Below, one piece after another: positions 6,176-14,856 of a stretch of DNA of 14,856 bases (within the stretch, counting starts at the first letter, position 1; every line of letters begins with the position of its first letter). The DNA is taken from positions 1 to 14,856 of the forward strand of contig JAIPEK010000024.1 in assembly GCA_021737205.1 (NCBI GenBank). The letters are read 5' to 3'. Made by a program: the position numbers and the translations under genes. Source of the stretch: Desulfarculaceae bacterium (GTDB lineage Bacteria; Desulfobacterota; Desulfobacteria; Desulfobacterales; Desulfobacteraceae). The notes below the pieces were generated by a model. That model worked only from the letters and a program-made list of their open reading frames with translations. It ran no database searches and was not told the DNA's origin.

Positions 6176-7192
6176 ATGACAAGTACTCAGCACCTTCCGA
6201 TCATCGGTATTACAATGGGAGATCCGGCCGGAATCGGACCTGAAATCATCTGTTCCGCAATGGCACGTGAACATGTGCGCCGATTGTGCAGGCCCGTTGT
6301 CCTCGGAGATGCAGGGGTGCTCATGAAAGCTTCCCAACTTTTGAAGCTGCCCCTTGATTTTCAGAAAATCGATTCCTTGGATCATGCGGTTTTTGATAGA
6401 AAAACCGTCAATGTCATTCAAGGATACCCCGTTGATGCGGAAAAAATGAGGCCGGGCCTGCCGGCGGGGGAAACCGGGAAAGCCATGCTCTCGTACATTG
6501 AAAAATGTGTTGCCCTTGCAATGGAAAAGGAACTCGATGCGATGGTCACTGCTCCCGTGACCAAAACCGCGCTCAAACTGGCCGGAAGCGAATACCACGG
6601 TCATACGGAACTGATATCCCACCGGACCGGTGCGGACCGGTTCGCCATGATGCTGACCGGGAACCGGCTCAAAGTGGTCCTTGTGACTATTCATATGCCT
6701 CTCTCCCGTGTACCCGGCTCCCTTACCCGGGAAAAGGTACTGGAAACCATTGAAATCTGCCGCAATTCACTTGTGGAGCGTTTCGGCATAAACCAGCCGA
6801 AAGTGGCCGTAGCCGGCCTCAATCCACACGCGGGAGAGGACGGTATGTTCGGGGAACAAGAGCGGAAAATCATCGAGCCCGCCGTCCGGTCGGCCGTAAC
6901 CAGGGGATGGGATGTGTCAGGCCCCCTGCCGCCGGATACTGTATTCTTTCATGCCGTCAACGGAAAATTTGACTGCGTGGTCTGCATGTACCATGACCAG
7001 GGGTTGATTCCCTTCAAAATGGTCCATTTCAAAGACGGGGTCAACACCACCCTCGGGCTGGACATCATCCGGACTTCGGTTGACCACGGCACGGCGTATG
7101 ACATCGCATGGAAGGGGCTCGCCGATGACACCAGCCTTGTTGAAGCTGTTAAACTTGCTGCATTTCAGGCGCAAAACCAAAAGAAACGATAA
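6176..7192 (+). CDS. pdxA: 4-hydroxythreonine-4-phosphate dehydrogenase PdxA
   Basis: PdxA oxidises 4-phosphohydroxy-L-threonine with NAD(P); the product decarboxylates and is condensed by PdxJ to pyridoxine phosphate, in the DXP-dependent vitamin B6 route. The 338-residue length is typical. Visible: the N-terminal GDPAGIGPEI (15-24), TAPVTKTAL, GHTE with H143, PHAGEDG with H218, and YHDQGLIPFK with H273. These three histidines correspond to the metal ligands H166, H211 and H266 of E. coli PdxA. The C-terminal RTSVDHGTAYDIAWKG is also intact. The ATG lies 27 bases after the intrinsic terminator; the upstream ACGGGA is a modest ribosome binding site. The TAA overlaps the uvrA ATG by one base (TAATG). 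Expression probably depends on read-through of the leader RNA or on an unseen promoter. Confidence 0.96.
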   Translation: MTSTQHLPIIGITMGDPAGIGPEIICSAMAREHVRRLCRPVVLGDAGVLMKASQLLKLPLDFQKIDSLDHAVFDRKTVNVIQGYPVDAEKMRPGLPAGETGKAMLSYIEKCVALAMEKELDAMVTAPVTKTALKLAGSEYHGHTELISHRTGADRFAMMLTGNRLKVVLVTIHMPLSRVPGSLTREKVLETIEICRNSLVERFGINQPKVAVAGLNPHAGEDGMFGEQERKIIEPAVRSAVTRGWDVSGPLPPDTVFFHAVNGKFDCVVCMYHDQGLIPFKMVHFKDGVNTTLGLDIIRTSVDHGTAYDIAWKGLADDTSLVEAVKLAAFQAQNQKKR

Positions 7193-10014
7193 TGAGCTCA
7201 GACAAAATTATTATTCAGGGTGCAAGAGAGCACAACCTGAAAAATATCAACGTGGAAATCCCCAGAAACCGGCTCGTGACTATAACCGGACTGTCCGGGT
7301 CCGGCAAGTCAACCCTTGCCTTTGACACCCTTTATGCAGAGGGCCAGAGACGGTATGTCGAATCTTTGTCCACTTATGCCAGGCAGTTTCTCGGCCAGAT
7401 GGACAAACCGGATGTAGATTTTATCATGGGCCTTTCTCCGGCCATCTCCATCGAACAGAAAACCGCCAGCCACAACCCGAGATCCACCGTAGGAACGGTC
7501 ACCGAAATCTATGATTACCTGCGGCTTCTTTATGCCCGGGTGGGCGTTCCCCACTGCTACAAATGCGGGGACCCCATTTCCTCCATGTCCGTGGACCAGA
7601 TCATCGACCGGATCACGGCTATGGGAGAGAAGACCCGGATTATGGTTCTGGCGCCGGTGGTCACCAACAAAAAAGGCTCCCATGAAAACACGCTGAAAAA
7701 ATTTGCCAAAGAAGGGTTCGCCCGGGTCCGGATCGATGGCGAGATTTATTCAACAGACGAGGTCCCAAAGCTTGCCAAAACCAGAAAGCATACCATTGAT
7801 GCGGTGGTGGACCGCCTGGTGATCAAGGAGGGCATTGAAAATCGTCTCACCGATTCGGTGGAACTCGGCCTTTCACTTGCCGAGGGCGTGGTGACCGTCC
7901 TGAATGCGGATACAGGAGAGGAAACCCTTTTCAGCGAAACCTCTTCGTGCATGAAATGCTCGATCAGCTATCCGGAATTCACCCCGGCGAGCTTTTCCTT
8001 CAACTCCCCCCAGGGTGCCTGTCCCGGGTGTGACGGACTGGGGTCAGTCACCCAGTTCGACCCGGACCTGATCGTACCGGACAAAAGCCTGTCATTGAGG
8101 GACGGGGCCGTCCTCCCCTGGTCCGGAAGAAATTCGGTGCAGTTCATGGAATTTCTGGATGCACTGACCGCCTATTACAACCAGGACATTTACACCCCCT
8201 TTAAAGAACTGGAACCGAAATTCCAGGACGTCATCCTGTACGGATCCAAATCGGAAAAAATCCCTTTTTACATGGAGCGGGGCAAAAAACGGAAACTGTA
8301 CAACAAACCGTTTGAAGGGGTCATCCCCAACCTGAACAGGCGATACCTTGAAACCGATTCCCACTGGTCCAGAGAAGATATCAAGCGGTACATGAGCTTT
8401 AAAAAATGTTCGACATGCGAAGGCACAAGGCTCAACAAGTCTTCCGGCGCCGTGAAGGTCCAGGGTCTTCCCGTTTATGAACTGGCAGCCAAGTCCGTTG
8501 AAAATGCGGAACACTTTGTCCATTCCCTTGCCTTTGAGGGAAAAGACCGCATTATATCCGAAGGAATCGTCAAGGAACTGAAAGAGCGTCTCGGGTTCCT
8601 CAAAAGTGTGGGGCTGGAGTATCTCACCCTGGACAGGTCCGCGGCCACGCTGTCCGGCGGGGAAAGCCAGAGAATCCGGCTTGCCACCCAGATCGGCTCC
8701 AAGCTCACCGGAGTGCTGTATGTACTGGACGAACCCAGTATCGGCCTTCACCAGAGAGACAACAAGCGGCTTCTCGAAACGTTGAGAAACCTCAAGGATG
8801 TCGGCAACTCGGTTCTCGTGGTGGAGCACGATGAAGAAACCATCCTGTCGTCCGACTATGTCATCGACATGGGTCCTGCCGCCGGAATCAACGGGGGAGA
8901 GGTTGTCTTTGCCGGAACCCCTCAAGAACTGCTGAAAAACGGCACCTCTCTTACCGGAGAATACCTTTCCGGCAAAAAGCGGATCGAAATCCCGGATAAA
9001 AGGCGGAACGGCAACGGCAAAAAACTGGTGGTCAAAGAAGCGGTCTCCAATAATCTCAAATCCGTCACAGCCACCTTTCCGCTGGGTACCTTCATCTGCG
9101 TGACCGGGGTTTCCGGATCGGGTAAATCCACTCTGGTGTTGACCACGCTGTACAATACACTGATGAACCGGCTGCACGGCTCCCGCATGATCCCCGGCAC
9201 CCACAACGGCATATCCGGCCTCAAGTATCTGGACAAGGTGGTCCATATCGACCAGTCGCCCATCGGAAGGACCCCGAGAAGCAACCCTGCCACCTACACC
9301 GGGGTCTTCACCCACATCAGGGAACTGTTTGCCCAGACCCCGGAAGCACGGGCCAAAGGGTACAAACCCGGCAGATTCAGCTTTAACGTCAAGGGCGGCA
9401 GGTGCGAATCCTGTTCCGGGGACGGGATCATCAAAATCGAGATGCATTTTCTGCCGGATGTATACGTGTCCTGCGACGTCTGCAGCGGAAAAAGATACAA
9501 CCGGGAGACCCTGGACATCAAGTACAGGGGCAAAAGCATTGCCGAAGTGCTCGATATGACCATCAACCAGGCGCTGCGGTTTTTCGACAAGCTTTCCACC
9601 ATCAAATCCAAGCTTCAGACCCTTGTGGACGTGGGGCTGGGGTATGTGAAACTCGGCCAGTCCGCCATTACCCTGTCCGGAGGAGAGGCCCAGAGGATCA
9701 AGCTTGCAAGGGAGTTGAGCAAGCGGAGTACGGGCCGGACGATCTACATCCTCGACGAACCCACCACAGGGCTTCACACCGATGACATCAAGAAACTGCT
9801 TTCCGTGCTCAACAGGCTGGTGGAAACCGGGAACACCGTAGTGGTGATCGAACACAATCTCGACGTGATCAAATATGCCGACCATATCATCGACCTGGGG
9901 CCGGAAGGCGGGGACCGGGGCGGAGAGATTATCGCCACAGGCACCCCGGAACAGGTAAAGGACAATACCGCCTCCCATACGGGCCGATTTTTAAAAAAAA
10001 TGATCCAAGCCTAA
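7192..10014 (+). CDS. uvrA: UvrABC system protein A (excinuclease ABC subunit A)
   Basis: UvrA is the damage sensor of nucleotide excision repair. A UvrA dimer with UvrB scans DNA and hands lesions to UvrB for incision by UvrC. The 940-residue protein has both ABC ATPase halves. Half one: Walker A GLSGSGKST (33-41), zinc site C253-x2-C256-x20-C277-x2-C280, signature LSGGESQR (487-494), Walker B VLDEP (511-515). Half two: Walker A GVSGSGKST (639-647), zinc site C738-x2-C741-x19-C761-x2-C764, signature LSGGEAQR (828-835), Walker B ILDEP (853-857). Length is normal and no key residue is missing. The start ATG shares its A with the pdxA stop, so translation is probably coupled. No LexA-type operator is seen nearby. 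It converges on glgB across a 37-bp gap without a clear terminator. Confidence 0.98.
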   Translation: MSSDKIIIQGAREHNLKNINVEIPRNRLVTITGLSGSGKSTLAFDTLYAEGQRRYVESLSTYARQFLGQMDKPDVDFIMGLSPAISIEQKTASHNPRSTVGTVTEIYDYLRLLYARVGVPHCYKCGDPISSMSVDQIIDRITAMGEKTRIMVLAPVVTNKKGSHENTLKKFAKEGFARVRIDGEIYSTDEVPKLAKTRKHTIDAVVDRLVIKEGIENRLTDSVELGLSLAEGVVTVLNADTGEETLFSETSSCMKCSISYPEFTPASFSFNSPQGACPGCDGLGSVTQFDPDLIVPDKSLSLRDGAVLPWSGRNSVQFMEFLDALTAYYNQDIYTPFKELEPKFQDVILYGSKSEKIPFYMERGKKRKLYNKPFEGVIPNLNRRYLETDSHWSREDIKRYMSFKKCSTCEGTRLNKSSGAVKVQGLPVYELAAKSVENAEHFVHSLAFEGKDRIISEGIVKELKERLGFLKSVGLEYLTLDRSAATLSGGESQRIRLATQIGSKLTGVLYVLDEPSIGLHQRDNKRLLETLRNLKDVGNSVLVVEHDEETILSSDYVIDMGPAAGINGGEVVFAGTPQELLKNGTSLTGEYLSGKKRIEIPDKRRNGNGKKLVVKEAVSNNLKSVTATFPLGTFICVTGVSGSGKSTLVLTTLYNTLMNRLHGSRMIPGTHNGISGLKYLDKVVHIDQSPIGRTPRSNPATYTGVFTHIRELFAQTPEARAKGYKPGRFSFNVKGGRCESCSGDGIIKIEMHFLPDVYVSCDVCSGKRYNRETLDIKYRGKSIAEVLDMTINQALRFFDKLSTIKSKLQTLVDVGLGYVKLGQSAITLSGGEAQRIKLARELSKRSTGRTIYILDEPTTGLHTDDIKKLLSVLNRLVETGNTVVVIEHNLDVIKYADHIIDLGPEGGDRGGEIIATGTPEQVKDNTASHTGRFLKKMIQA

Positions 10015-10051
10015 AACAAGAGACAAGAGCTTATCTTATTACCGGAAAAGT

Positions 10052-12031
10052 TCACATTTTCGTCAACACCACACCTGTTCTTGTGGGGAGATAAAGGCTC
10101 AGGCCCGCCTCTTTCAGGGTGTGGTGAATCTGGTCGTCCACAAGCCGTCCGTGCCCGCCGAATCTGGATTCGTCCGTATTTAGAACGGTTTTGTAGGTTC
10201 CGGTCGGTGCATGGATGATGTAATCCCTGAAGGATTCATGGGGATGGAAATTAAAAACAAACACATACTTATCCCGCATGAACGCGATCACGCGGTTCTC
10301 CTCGTGAAGATGCAGAAGGTCCGGCTTTTTGGAGTCAATGATGCCGCCCGATTTCACAAGCTCGATCATGGCGGCGTCAAAATCGGCAAGTTTGCTGTAA
10401 TAGAGCACATGGTTGTACCGCAATGACCACTGCCGTCTTGCATATTGATAGGACCAGTTGTTCTGCTCTGACGGGAAATCGATCCATTCGGGGTGGCCGA
10501 ACTCGTTGCCCATAAAATTCAAATATCCGCTCTTGGCGGTACCCAGGGTAACAAGGCGGATCATCTTGTGAAGATTAACCGCCCGGAACGTCTTGAGACC
10601 GGTGCTGTAGACGGACATGGCATGGTAAATATCCGATCCCATCAGACGCATCATCAAGGTCATGTCCCCCACAAGTGCCTGGTCATGGGATTCCACATAA
10701 CTGATGGTCTTTTCTTCTTCCCTGCTGGAAATCAGCTCGTGCCACAGGGTGCCCAGGGGCCAGTCCTCGTCCGCATACTCTTTCAGAAGCTTGATCCAGA
10801 AATCCGGCACCCCCATGGAAAACCGGTAATCAAACCCTATTCCGCCCTGGTCGGCAGGCGCGGCAAGCCCGGGAAACCCGCTGACATCCTCTGCGATCGT
10901 CAAGGCTGAAGGGTTTATCCCGTGGACCAGGCGGTTGGCAAGGAAAAGATAAGACAGACCGTCCACGTCCAGGCCGCTGTTAAAGTAGTCATCATACCCG
11001 GTGAACGCTTTTCCGAGACCGTGGTCCTCGAACAGCATGCTGGTGATACCGTCAAACCGGAACCCGTCCACACGGAACTCCTCCAGCCAGTACCGCAGGT
11101 TGGACAGAAGGAAGCGGACCACCATCAGTTTGCCGTAATTGAAACACCTGGAATCCCAGAGAGTGTGAAGCCCCTTTTCATCGGCATGGAAAAACTGGTA
11201 CAGGGTCCCGTCAAACCGGGAAAGCCCTTCGATCTCGTTTTTCACTGCATGGGAATGAATCACGTCCATGAACACCCGCAGCCCCATGGCATGGGCCTTG
11301 TCGATCAGACTTTTGAGCTCTTCCGGGGTGCCGAACCGCGAGGACGGGGCGAAAAAACTGGAGACATGGTATCCGAAGGAACCGTAATATGGGTGCTCCT
11401 GCACGGCCATGAGCTGTACGGCGTTGTACCCGGCCTTTTTGATTTTCGGCAGGATATGCTGCTCAAACTCGGCCCAGGTGCCGATCCGTTCTTCTTCCAG
11501 TGCCATTCCTGCATGGGCCTCATAAATCAGCAGCGGTTCCGGCCGGGACTCCAACCGCGGCACCTGCCAGGTAAACGGTTCCGGGTTCCATACCAGGGCA
11601 TTGAAAATCAAGGTGGCAGGATCCTGGACCACGAAGCCGGCCGCGGTGGGAATCCGGTCCCCTTCCCCGCCGTTCCATTCCACCTTCAGCCGGTAGAGAT
11701 CCCCGTGCCGGAACACTTGCCGATCAAACCGTTTTTCAAACACGCCCGTCTCCCCGGCCCGCTCGAGCCTGAACCCAGGCTGCTTTTCCCAGTTCGTTTT
11801 CTCGCCGATGATGTATACGGCTGTGGCCGAAGGGGCCCATTCCCGGAAAAGCCATCCGTCTTTGGTCCGGTGAAGGCCGAATGTCAGATGGTAATCGGCA
11901 AAATCATAAACAGTTGGAGCAAGATACCGGGAAATCAGTGCCTCCTTCAACCGGGTATGCTCCAGCAACGCCAGCACTTTATCCTTGTACGGGGCAAGGT
12001 ACGGGTCGGTATTTAAATAGGTATCAGACAA
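10052..12031 (-). CDS. glgB: 1,4-alpha-glucan branching enzyme, eukaryote-like (GH13)
   Basis: The enzyme cuts alpha-1,4 glucan chains and re-attaches them by alpha-1,6 bonds, making glycogen branches. The 659 residues comprise an N-terminal region with DPYLAPY (9-15), a carbohydrate-binding domain (about 50-150), a GH13 barrel (about 165-545) and a C-terminal beta domain. Catalytic residues are D327 in DGFRFDG, E381 in TIAEDVSG and D450 in ESHDQALVGD. Segments such as EHPYYGSFGY, SSRFGTPEELK, WLEEFRVDGFRFDG and LNFMGNEFGHPEWIDFP resemble the human GBE1/plant type (GH13_8) more than E. coli GlgB (GH13_9). The start is TTG at 12029-12031, overlapping the glgA stop by eight bases, with AAAAGG seven bases upstream. 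The matching N-terminal DPYLAPY supports this start. Last gene of the glycogen operon. Confidence 0.95.
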   Translation of the reverse strand: MSDTYLNTDPYLAPYKDKVLALLEHTRLKEALISRYLAPTVYDFADYHLTFGLHRTKDGWLFREWAPSATAVYIIGEKTNWEKQPGFRLERAGETGVFEKRFDRQVFRHGDLYRLKVEWNGGEGDRIPTAAGFVVQDPATLIFNALVWNPEPFTWQVPRLESRPEPLLIYEAHAGMALEEERIGTWAEFEQHILPKIKKAGYNAVQLMAVQEHPYYGSFGYHVSSFFAPSSRFGTPEELKSLIDKAHAMGLRVFMDVIHSHAVKNEIEGLSRFDGTLYQFFHADEKGLHTLWDSRCFNYGKLMVVRFLLSNLRYWLEEFRVDGFRFDGITSMLFEDHGLGKAFTGYDDYFNSGLDVDGLSYLFLANRLVHGINPSALTIAEDVSGFPGLAAPADQGGIGFDYRFSMGVPDFWIKLLKEYADEDWPLGTLWHELISSREEEKTISYVESHDQALVGDMTLMMRLMGSDIYHAMSVYSTGLKTFRAVNLHKMIRLVTLGTAKSGYLNFMGNEFGHPEWIDFPSEQNNWSYQYARRQWSLRYNHVLYYSKLADFDAAMIELVKSGGIIDSKKPDLLHLHEENRVIAFMRDKYVFVFNFHPHESFRDYIIHAPTGTYKTVLNTDESRFGGHGRLVDDQIHHTLKEAGLSLYLPTRTGVVLTKM

Positions 12032-13529
12032 GAAACGGCCTTTTCAGCATTTTTTCATACAGTTGAATATATTTTTCCGCGCACTCGGTGTGATTGAATG
12101 TCAGCACCCCCTCGATCATCACCCGGCGGATCTGCTCCTCTTTTGCATCAGCGTCCAGGCGGTAGAAATCCATGGCACGGTCAACCGCCCATTTGAGTCC
12201 CCCTGCATCATGGACATTGAACAAAAATCCGTTGCCGGTGTTGTTTTCCACATCCATCTGGTGAATGGTGTCATGGAGCCCGCCCGTGTCATGGACAATG
12301 GGAAGGGATCCGTAAATGCAGCCGACCATCTGGGGCAGGCCGCACGGCTCGAAAGAAGACGGCATAAAGAGAAAATCGGATGCGGCAAACGCCTGGTGGG
12401 ACAACTCTTCCACAAAATCGCACACCGCCACCCGGTTTTCAATGCCATGAATCCGGACGATATCCGTAAAATGCACCTGGAACCGTCCGTTGGCCACAAA
12501 AACCACCTGGAGAAGGTCCTGCCAGTATTCGGCCACAATGCTGTAGAGTATGCCCGCCAGAAGCTGACACCCTTTCTGGACCGGGTCGAGCCGGGAAGGC
12601 CAGAAAAACAGCACGGCGTTCTCATCTTCCTCGAGTCCCAGGGTTTTCTGGAGTACATATTTGTTTTCAGCCTTCTTTTGCCTGTGATTTTTGGGGCCGT
12701 AGTTGAATTTCACCTTCTCATCCACCGCCGGGTTGAATTCGGGCTCAGGGGCGTTGAGAACCCCGTCTGCGCAATCTGCGTGCCATTTGTTGGCAAGTTC
12801 CTGCCGCAGGGGTTCTTTCACAAACGGATGGCGGCCGTTGACGATTTCCTCGAGAAAAGCCGGACTCACCGTATTCACGTAATGAGAGGCGAATACCCCG
12901 GAGACCAGAAAATCAACCGGATTCCAGGCCCGGCTCTCCTCGTAGTTATGGGGTGTATTCCGGAAATAAAGGTAATTCCAGAAAAGCGGGACGTCAATTC
13001 CCCTGTCCTCTATTTCCGCCATTGTGGCGGTGACCGTATGAATGTTGTGGATGGTGAACAGACAGGGAATCTGAAACTGTTTTGCCATTGCAGGCACGAG
13101 CCCCGTCATCCAGTCGTTGCAGTGAATGATGTCCGGGTCCACCCTCGGGATGATATTATACAAAAGCTCTCTCTGGAATGCCAGGGATACCTTGAGATCC
13201 TGGTCCGAATATCCGGAATACACCGTGTTGAGGTAGTAAAACGCCCGGTCTTCGGCCAGGTGAATCCGCTCGTTGTTCAGCCTCTGCCGTATCCGGACAA
13301 GCTCCCTGCTGAACACCACAGGTGCGTCGTCGAACAGATTCCGGTAGTCGGGCAGTGCCACGTGCACATCACACCCCAGGTCAAACAGGGCACTGATCAG
13401 TGCGGCCGACACATCAGCCAGCCCGCCCGCCTTTGCGGAATAATTGGACAGGTTGCCCATCCCCTCGGGCAGATAAGTGACCTCCGGAGTAACTATCAGG
13501 ATACGCGGTTTTTGTTTTGCATCGATCAT
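12024..13529 (-). CDS. glgA: Glycogen (starch) synthase, GT5 family
   Basis: GlgA-type synthases extend alpha-1,4 glucan chains from a nucleotide sugar, usually ADP-glucose in bacteria. The 501-residue protein has the two Rossmann domains of GT-B enzymes. Visible: the donor-binding loop KAGGLADV (33-40; usually KTGGL), HCNDW (136-140), TIHNIH (159-164), SRLDPVQKG (312-320) and the E-x7-E region FEPCGLPQ (393-400) followed by DTGGLHD (414-420). The canonical NGID motif is replaced by NAPEPE (259-264). I chose ATG 13529 because GGAGGG lies five to six bases before it; an ATG at 13541 would put that site inside the coding sequence. It starts 25 nt after the debranching gene and its end overlaps glgB, so all three are one operon. 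The donor sugar cannot be read with certainty. Confidence 0.92.
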   Translation of the reverse strand: MIDAKQKPRILIVTPEVTYLPEGMGNLSNYSAKAGGLADVSAALISALFDLGCDVHVALPDYRNLFDDAPVVFSRELVRIRQRLNNERIHLAEDRAFYYLNTVYSGYSDQDLKVSLAFQRELLYNIIPRVDPDIIHCNDWMTGLVPAMAKQFQIPCLFTIHNIHTVTATMAEIEDRGIDVPLFWNYLYFRNTPHNYEESRAWNPVDFLVSGVFASHYVNTVSPAFLEEIVNGRHPFVKEPLRQELANKWHADCADGVLNAPEPEFNPAVDEKVKFNYGPKNHRQKKAENKYVLQKTLGLEEDENAVLFFWPSRLDPVQKGCQLLAGILYSIVAEYWQDLLQVVFVANGRFQVHFTDIVRIHGIENRVAVCDFVEELSHQAFAASDFLFMPSSFEPCGLPQMVGCIYGSLPIVHDTGGLHDTIHQMDVENNTGNGFLFNVHDAGGLKWAVDRAMDFYRLDADAKEEQIRRVMIEGVLTFNHTECAEKYIQLYEKMLKRPFLV

Positions 13530-13554
13530 GGTTCCCTCCATTCAGCGGAAAAGA

Positions 13555-14856
13555 TCAGGGGTTTTTCCTTTCTTCCGCAAGTTTGCGGATCACTCTTGCA
13601 AGCTCACTTGATCCCCATGCCTGGGCGTCACATCCCCTGGGAGTATGAGGAAAATCCCCGTCCAGTATTTCCGGTATGAATCCGACGGCCCCTTTTTCCA
13701 TGAGCCCCGCCGCACTGCCGATCCAGGCAAGAGCGGTTTCAAAAGCCTTTCCTTGAAATGTTTTAGCCCAGGCTTCACAGAACATGGGAAACTGCCATGT
13801 CCATGCCGTCCCGTTATGGTAGGCCGGTTTCCGCTTCGTGTCCTCATCCCCGGCATACCTTCCGGAATACGGATAATGGGGGTCTTTCAAAAGTTTCCCG
13901 TGATGATGAATCTCAAACGGAAATGCCGTCCGGCGGTCGGCGAGACTCCTTACCGCGCCCGGCACCAGAAGCTCCATGCATGCACTCAGCGTATTCCTGC
14001 ACACCTCGGGATCGGAAACCACGTTCAACGTGATCAGCAAAAGCTGGTTGGGGCGCAGCGCGTCATCCGCCTTTGCATCAAACGCGGGCATTTGCCGTCC
14101 GGCATGCAGGCAGTCGGAGAAAAACCCTGGTTCCTCCAGATAAAAAAGGGTGGTGATATTTTCTTTCACCTTTTCGGCCCACTCTTTCCATTGGGTATGA
14201 TCCCCTTCGATGCCGGCCATGGACATAAATTCAAGTGCATAGTACCACAGGGCCTGAATTTCCACCGGATATCCCTGCCTGGGGGTCCCGGCCGGAAAAT
14301 TGGTATCCATCCATGTAAAATGGGGCGGGCTGTACAGAAGAAGCGATGCCTTGTCCATTACAACCCCGGTGTTTGTGCCGCTTATCAGGTTTTGCACAAT
14401 CGAGAGAACGGTTTCTGCCACGGTCCGGTCCCCGAGATGCTCCTCGAGAAACTTGCTGTTCGGTTCTTTTTCAAAAAGTTCCCGGCAGCAGGCCACAAAC
14501 CATAAGGGAGCGTCTGATGTTTCGATGTTCCCGGCATCTTCTCCCACGATCATGTTGGGCAGTGTGCCGTCTTTCTCGAATCGCCCGAACAGCCGCAAAA
14601 TCCCCCGTGCCTCCTCAAAGCGGCCAAGTTCGATCAGGCTCCGGCAGAAAATCAGGCTGTCCCTGCCCCAGTCAAGAAACCATGGATATCCGGCAATGAC
14701 GCTCTTGTCGGATCCCCGGTCCACCAGGAACGCATCAAGGCTTTTATACACGGTCTCCTGAAATCCCTGTCTTTCTTTGCCTCTTTTGACCCAAGCTTTG
14801 CGGTTCGATTCAGTTTCCCGGCCGTGCCGGTCAGTAATATCCTGCGAGTCGTCACT
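13555..14856 (-). CDS. Glycogen debranching enzyme (amylo-alpha-1,6-glucosidase type), 5' end outside window
   Basis: The frame is open to the window edge and gives the last 433 residues. They match the catalytic (alpha/alpha)6-barrel part of archaeal/bacterial-type debranching enzymes (GH133-like), which remove alpha-1,6 branch residues from glycogen. Telling segments are VIAGYPWFLDWGRDSLIF near the start of the visible part, GTLPNMIVGE, SLLLYSPPHFTWMDTNFP, TPRQGYPVEIQALWYYALEFM and AYHNGTAWTWQFPMFCEAW. A GTG at 14751 could be mistaken for a start, but coding continues upstream and the family has a further N-terminal domain, so the real start lies right of the window. It is the first visible gene of the operon, 25 nt ahead of glgA. 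It would supply branch removal during glycogen breakdown. Family assignment is confident; the symbol is withheld because naming varies. Confidence 0.9.
   Translation of the reverse strand, partial: SDDSQDITDRHGRETESNRKAWVKRGKERQGFQETVYKSLDAFLVDRGSDKSVIAGYPWFLDWGRDSLIFCRSLIELGRFEEARGILRLFGRFEKDGTLPNMIVGEDAGNIETSDAPLWFVACCRELFEKEPNSKFLEEHLGDRTVAETVLSIVQNLISGTNTGVVMDKASLLLYSPPHFTWMDTNFPAGTPRQGYPVEIQALWYYALEFMSMAGIEGDHTQWKEWAEKVKENITTLFYLEEPGFFSDCLHAGRQMPAFDAKADDALRPNQLLLITLNVVSDPEVCRNTLSACMELLVPGAVRSLADRRTAFPFEIHHHGKLLKDPHYPYSGRYAGDEDTKRKPAYHNGTAWTWQFPMFCEAWAKTFQGKAFETALAWIGSAAGLMEKGAVGFIPEILDGDFPHTPRGCDAQAWGSSELARVIRKLAEERKNP

Noticed and set aside
6002..6694. Minus-strand open frame covering the small RNA region and the 5' part of pdxA
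   Set aside because: Most of it lies antisense to pdxA, it would run through the terminator and palindrome, and it has no recognisable protein features.
8092..9978. Long open frame (over 600 codons) antisense to uvrA
   Set aside because: It mirrors the uvrA codon pattern, has no recognisable motif or ribosome binding site, and uvrA on the other strand is unambiguous.
13530..13541. Upstream ATG at 13541 as the glgA start
   Set aside because: The GGAGGG between it and the next ATG is a well-placed ribosome binding site for the start at 13529.
12063..13679. Long open frame on the + strand across glgA and the debranching gene
   Set aside because: It is antisense to clearly recognisable enzymes and spans two genes; a codon-bias shadow.
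14749..14751. GTG as the start of the debranching gene
   Set aside because: The frame stays open with plausible coding sequence to the window edge, and the family needs more N-terminal sequence.

Overview
The window reads as chromosomal DNA of a Gram-negative, moderately GC-rich bacterium. My best guess is a sulfate-reducer-type deltaproteobacterium (Desulfobacterota). That is inferred from the gene content: dnaB followed by an N-terminally extended hflX, an orphan GlcD-type oxidase, an unusual DnaA, a pdxA-uvrA pair, and a glycogen cluster with a eukaryote-like branching enzyme. No marker in the window proves it. I see no rRNA or tRNA gene, insertion sequence, prophage or CRISPR array.

Layout. 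(1) 1-2449, + strand: the 3' part of dnaB (replicative helicase) overlaps hflX (ribosome-associated GTPase) by four bases. (2) 2485-2776, + strand: a good promoter and a perfect Shine-Dalgarno lead into a 71-residue cysteine-rich protein whose frame has no ATG, GTG or TTG start. (3) 2824-5661, - strand: a divergent dnaA is followed after 15 nt by a GlcD-like FAD oxidase gene. (4) 5662-6175: a long AT-rich intergenic region between divergent dnaA and pdxA. It holds a tandem repeat, a T/C-rich tract, and what looks like a complete small RNA unit: promoter, structured body and intrinsic terminator. (5) 6176-10014, + strand: pdxA (vitamin B6) and uvrA (excision repair), overlapping by one base. 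(6) 10052-14856, - strand: a glycogen operon in the order debranching enzyme (5' end outside the window), glgA, glgB, tightly packed and convergent with uvrA.

How they work together. The glycogen genes form a unit: GlgA elongates alpha-1,4 chains, GlgB adds alpha-1,6 branches, and the debranching enzyme removes branches during mobilisation. dnaB and dnaA are both replication-initiation genes but lie in separate transcription units, and dnaA lacks its usual dnaN neighbour. The two most notable points are the candidate ~114-nt structured RNA or leader just upstream of pdxA-uvrA, and the DnaA. This DnaA departs from consensus in its DNA-recognition helix and several ATPase positions, and carries an Hda-like clamp-binding peptide. 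No canonical DnaA boxes are visible in the intergenic region beside it.
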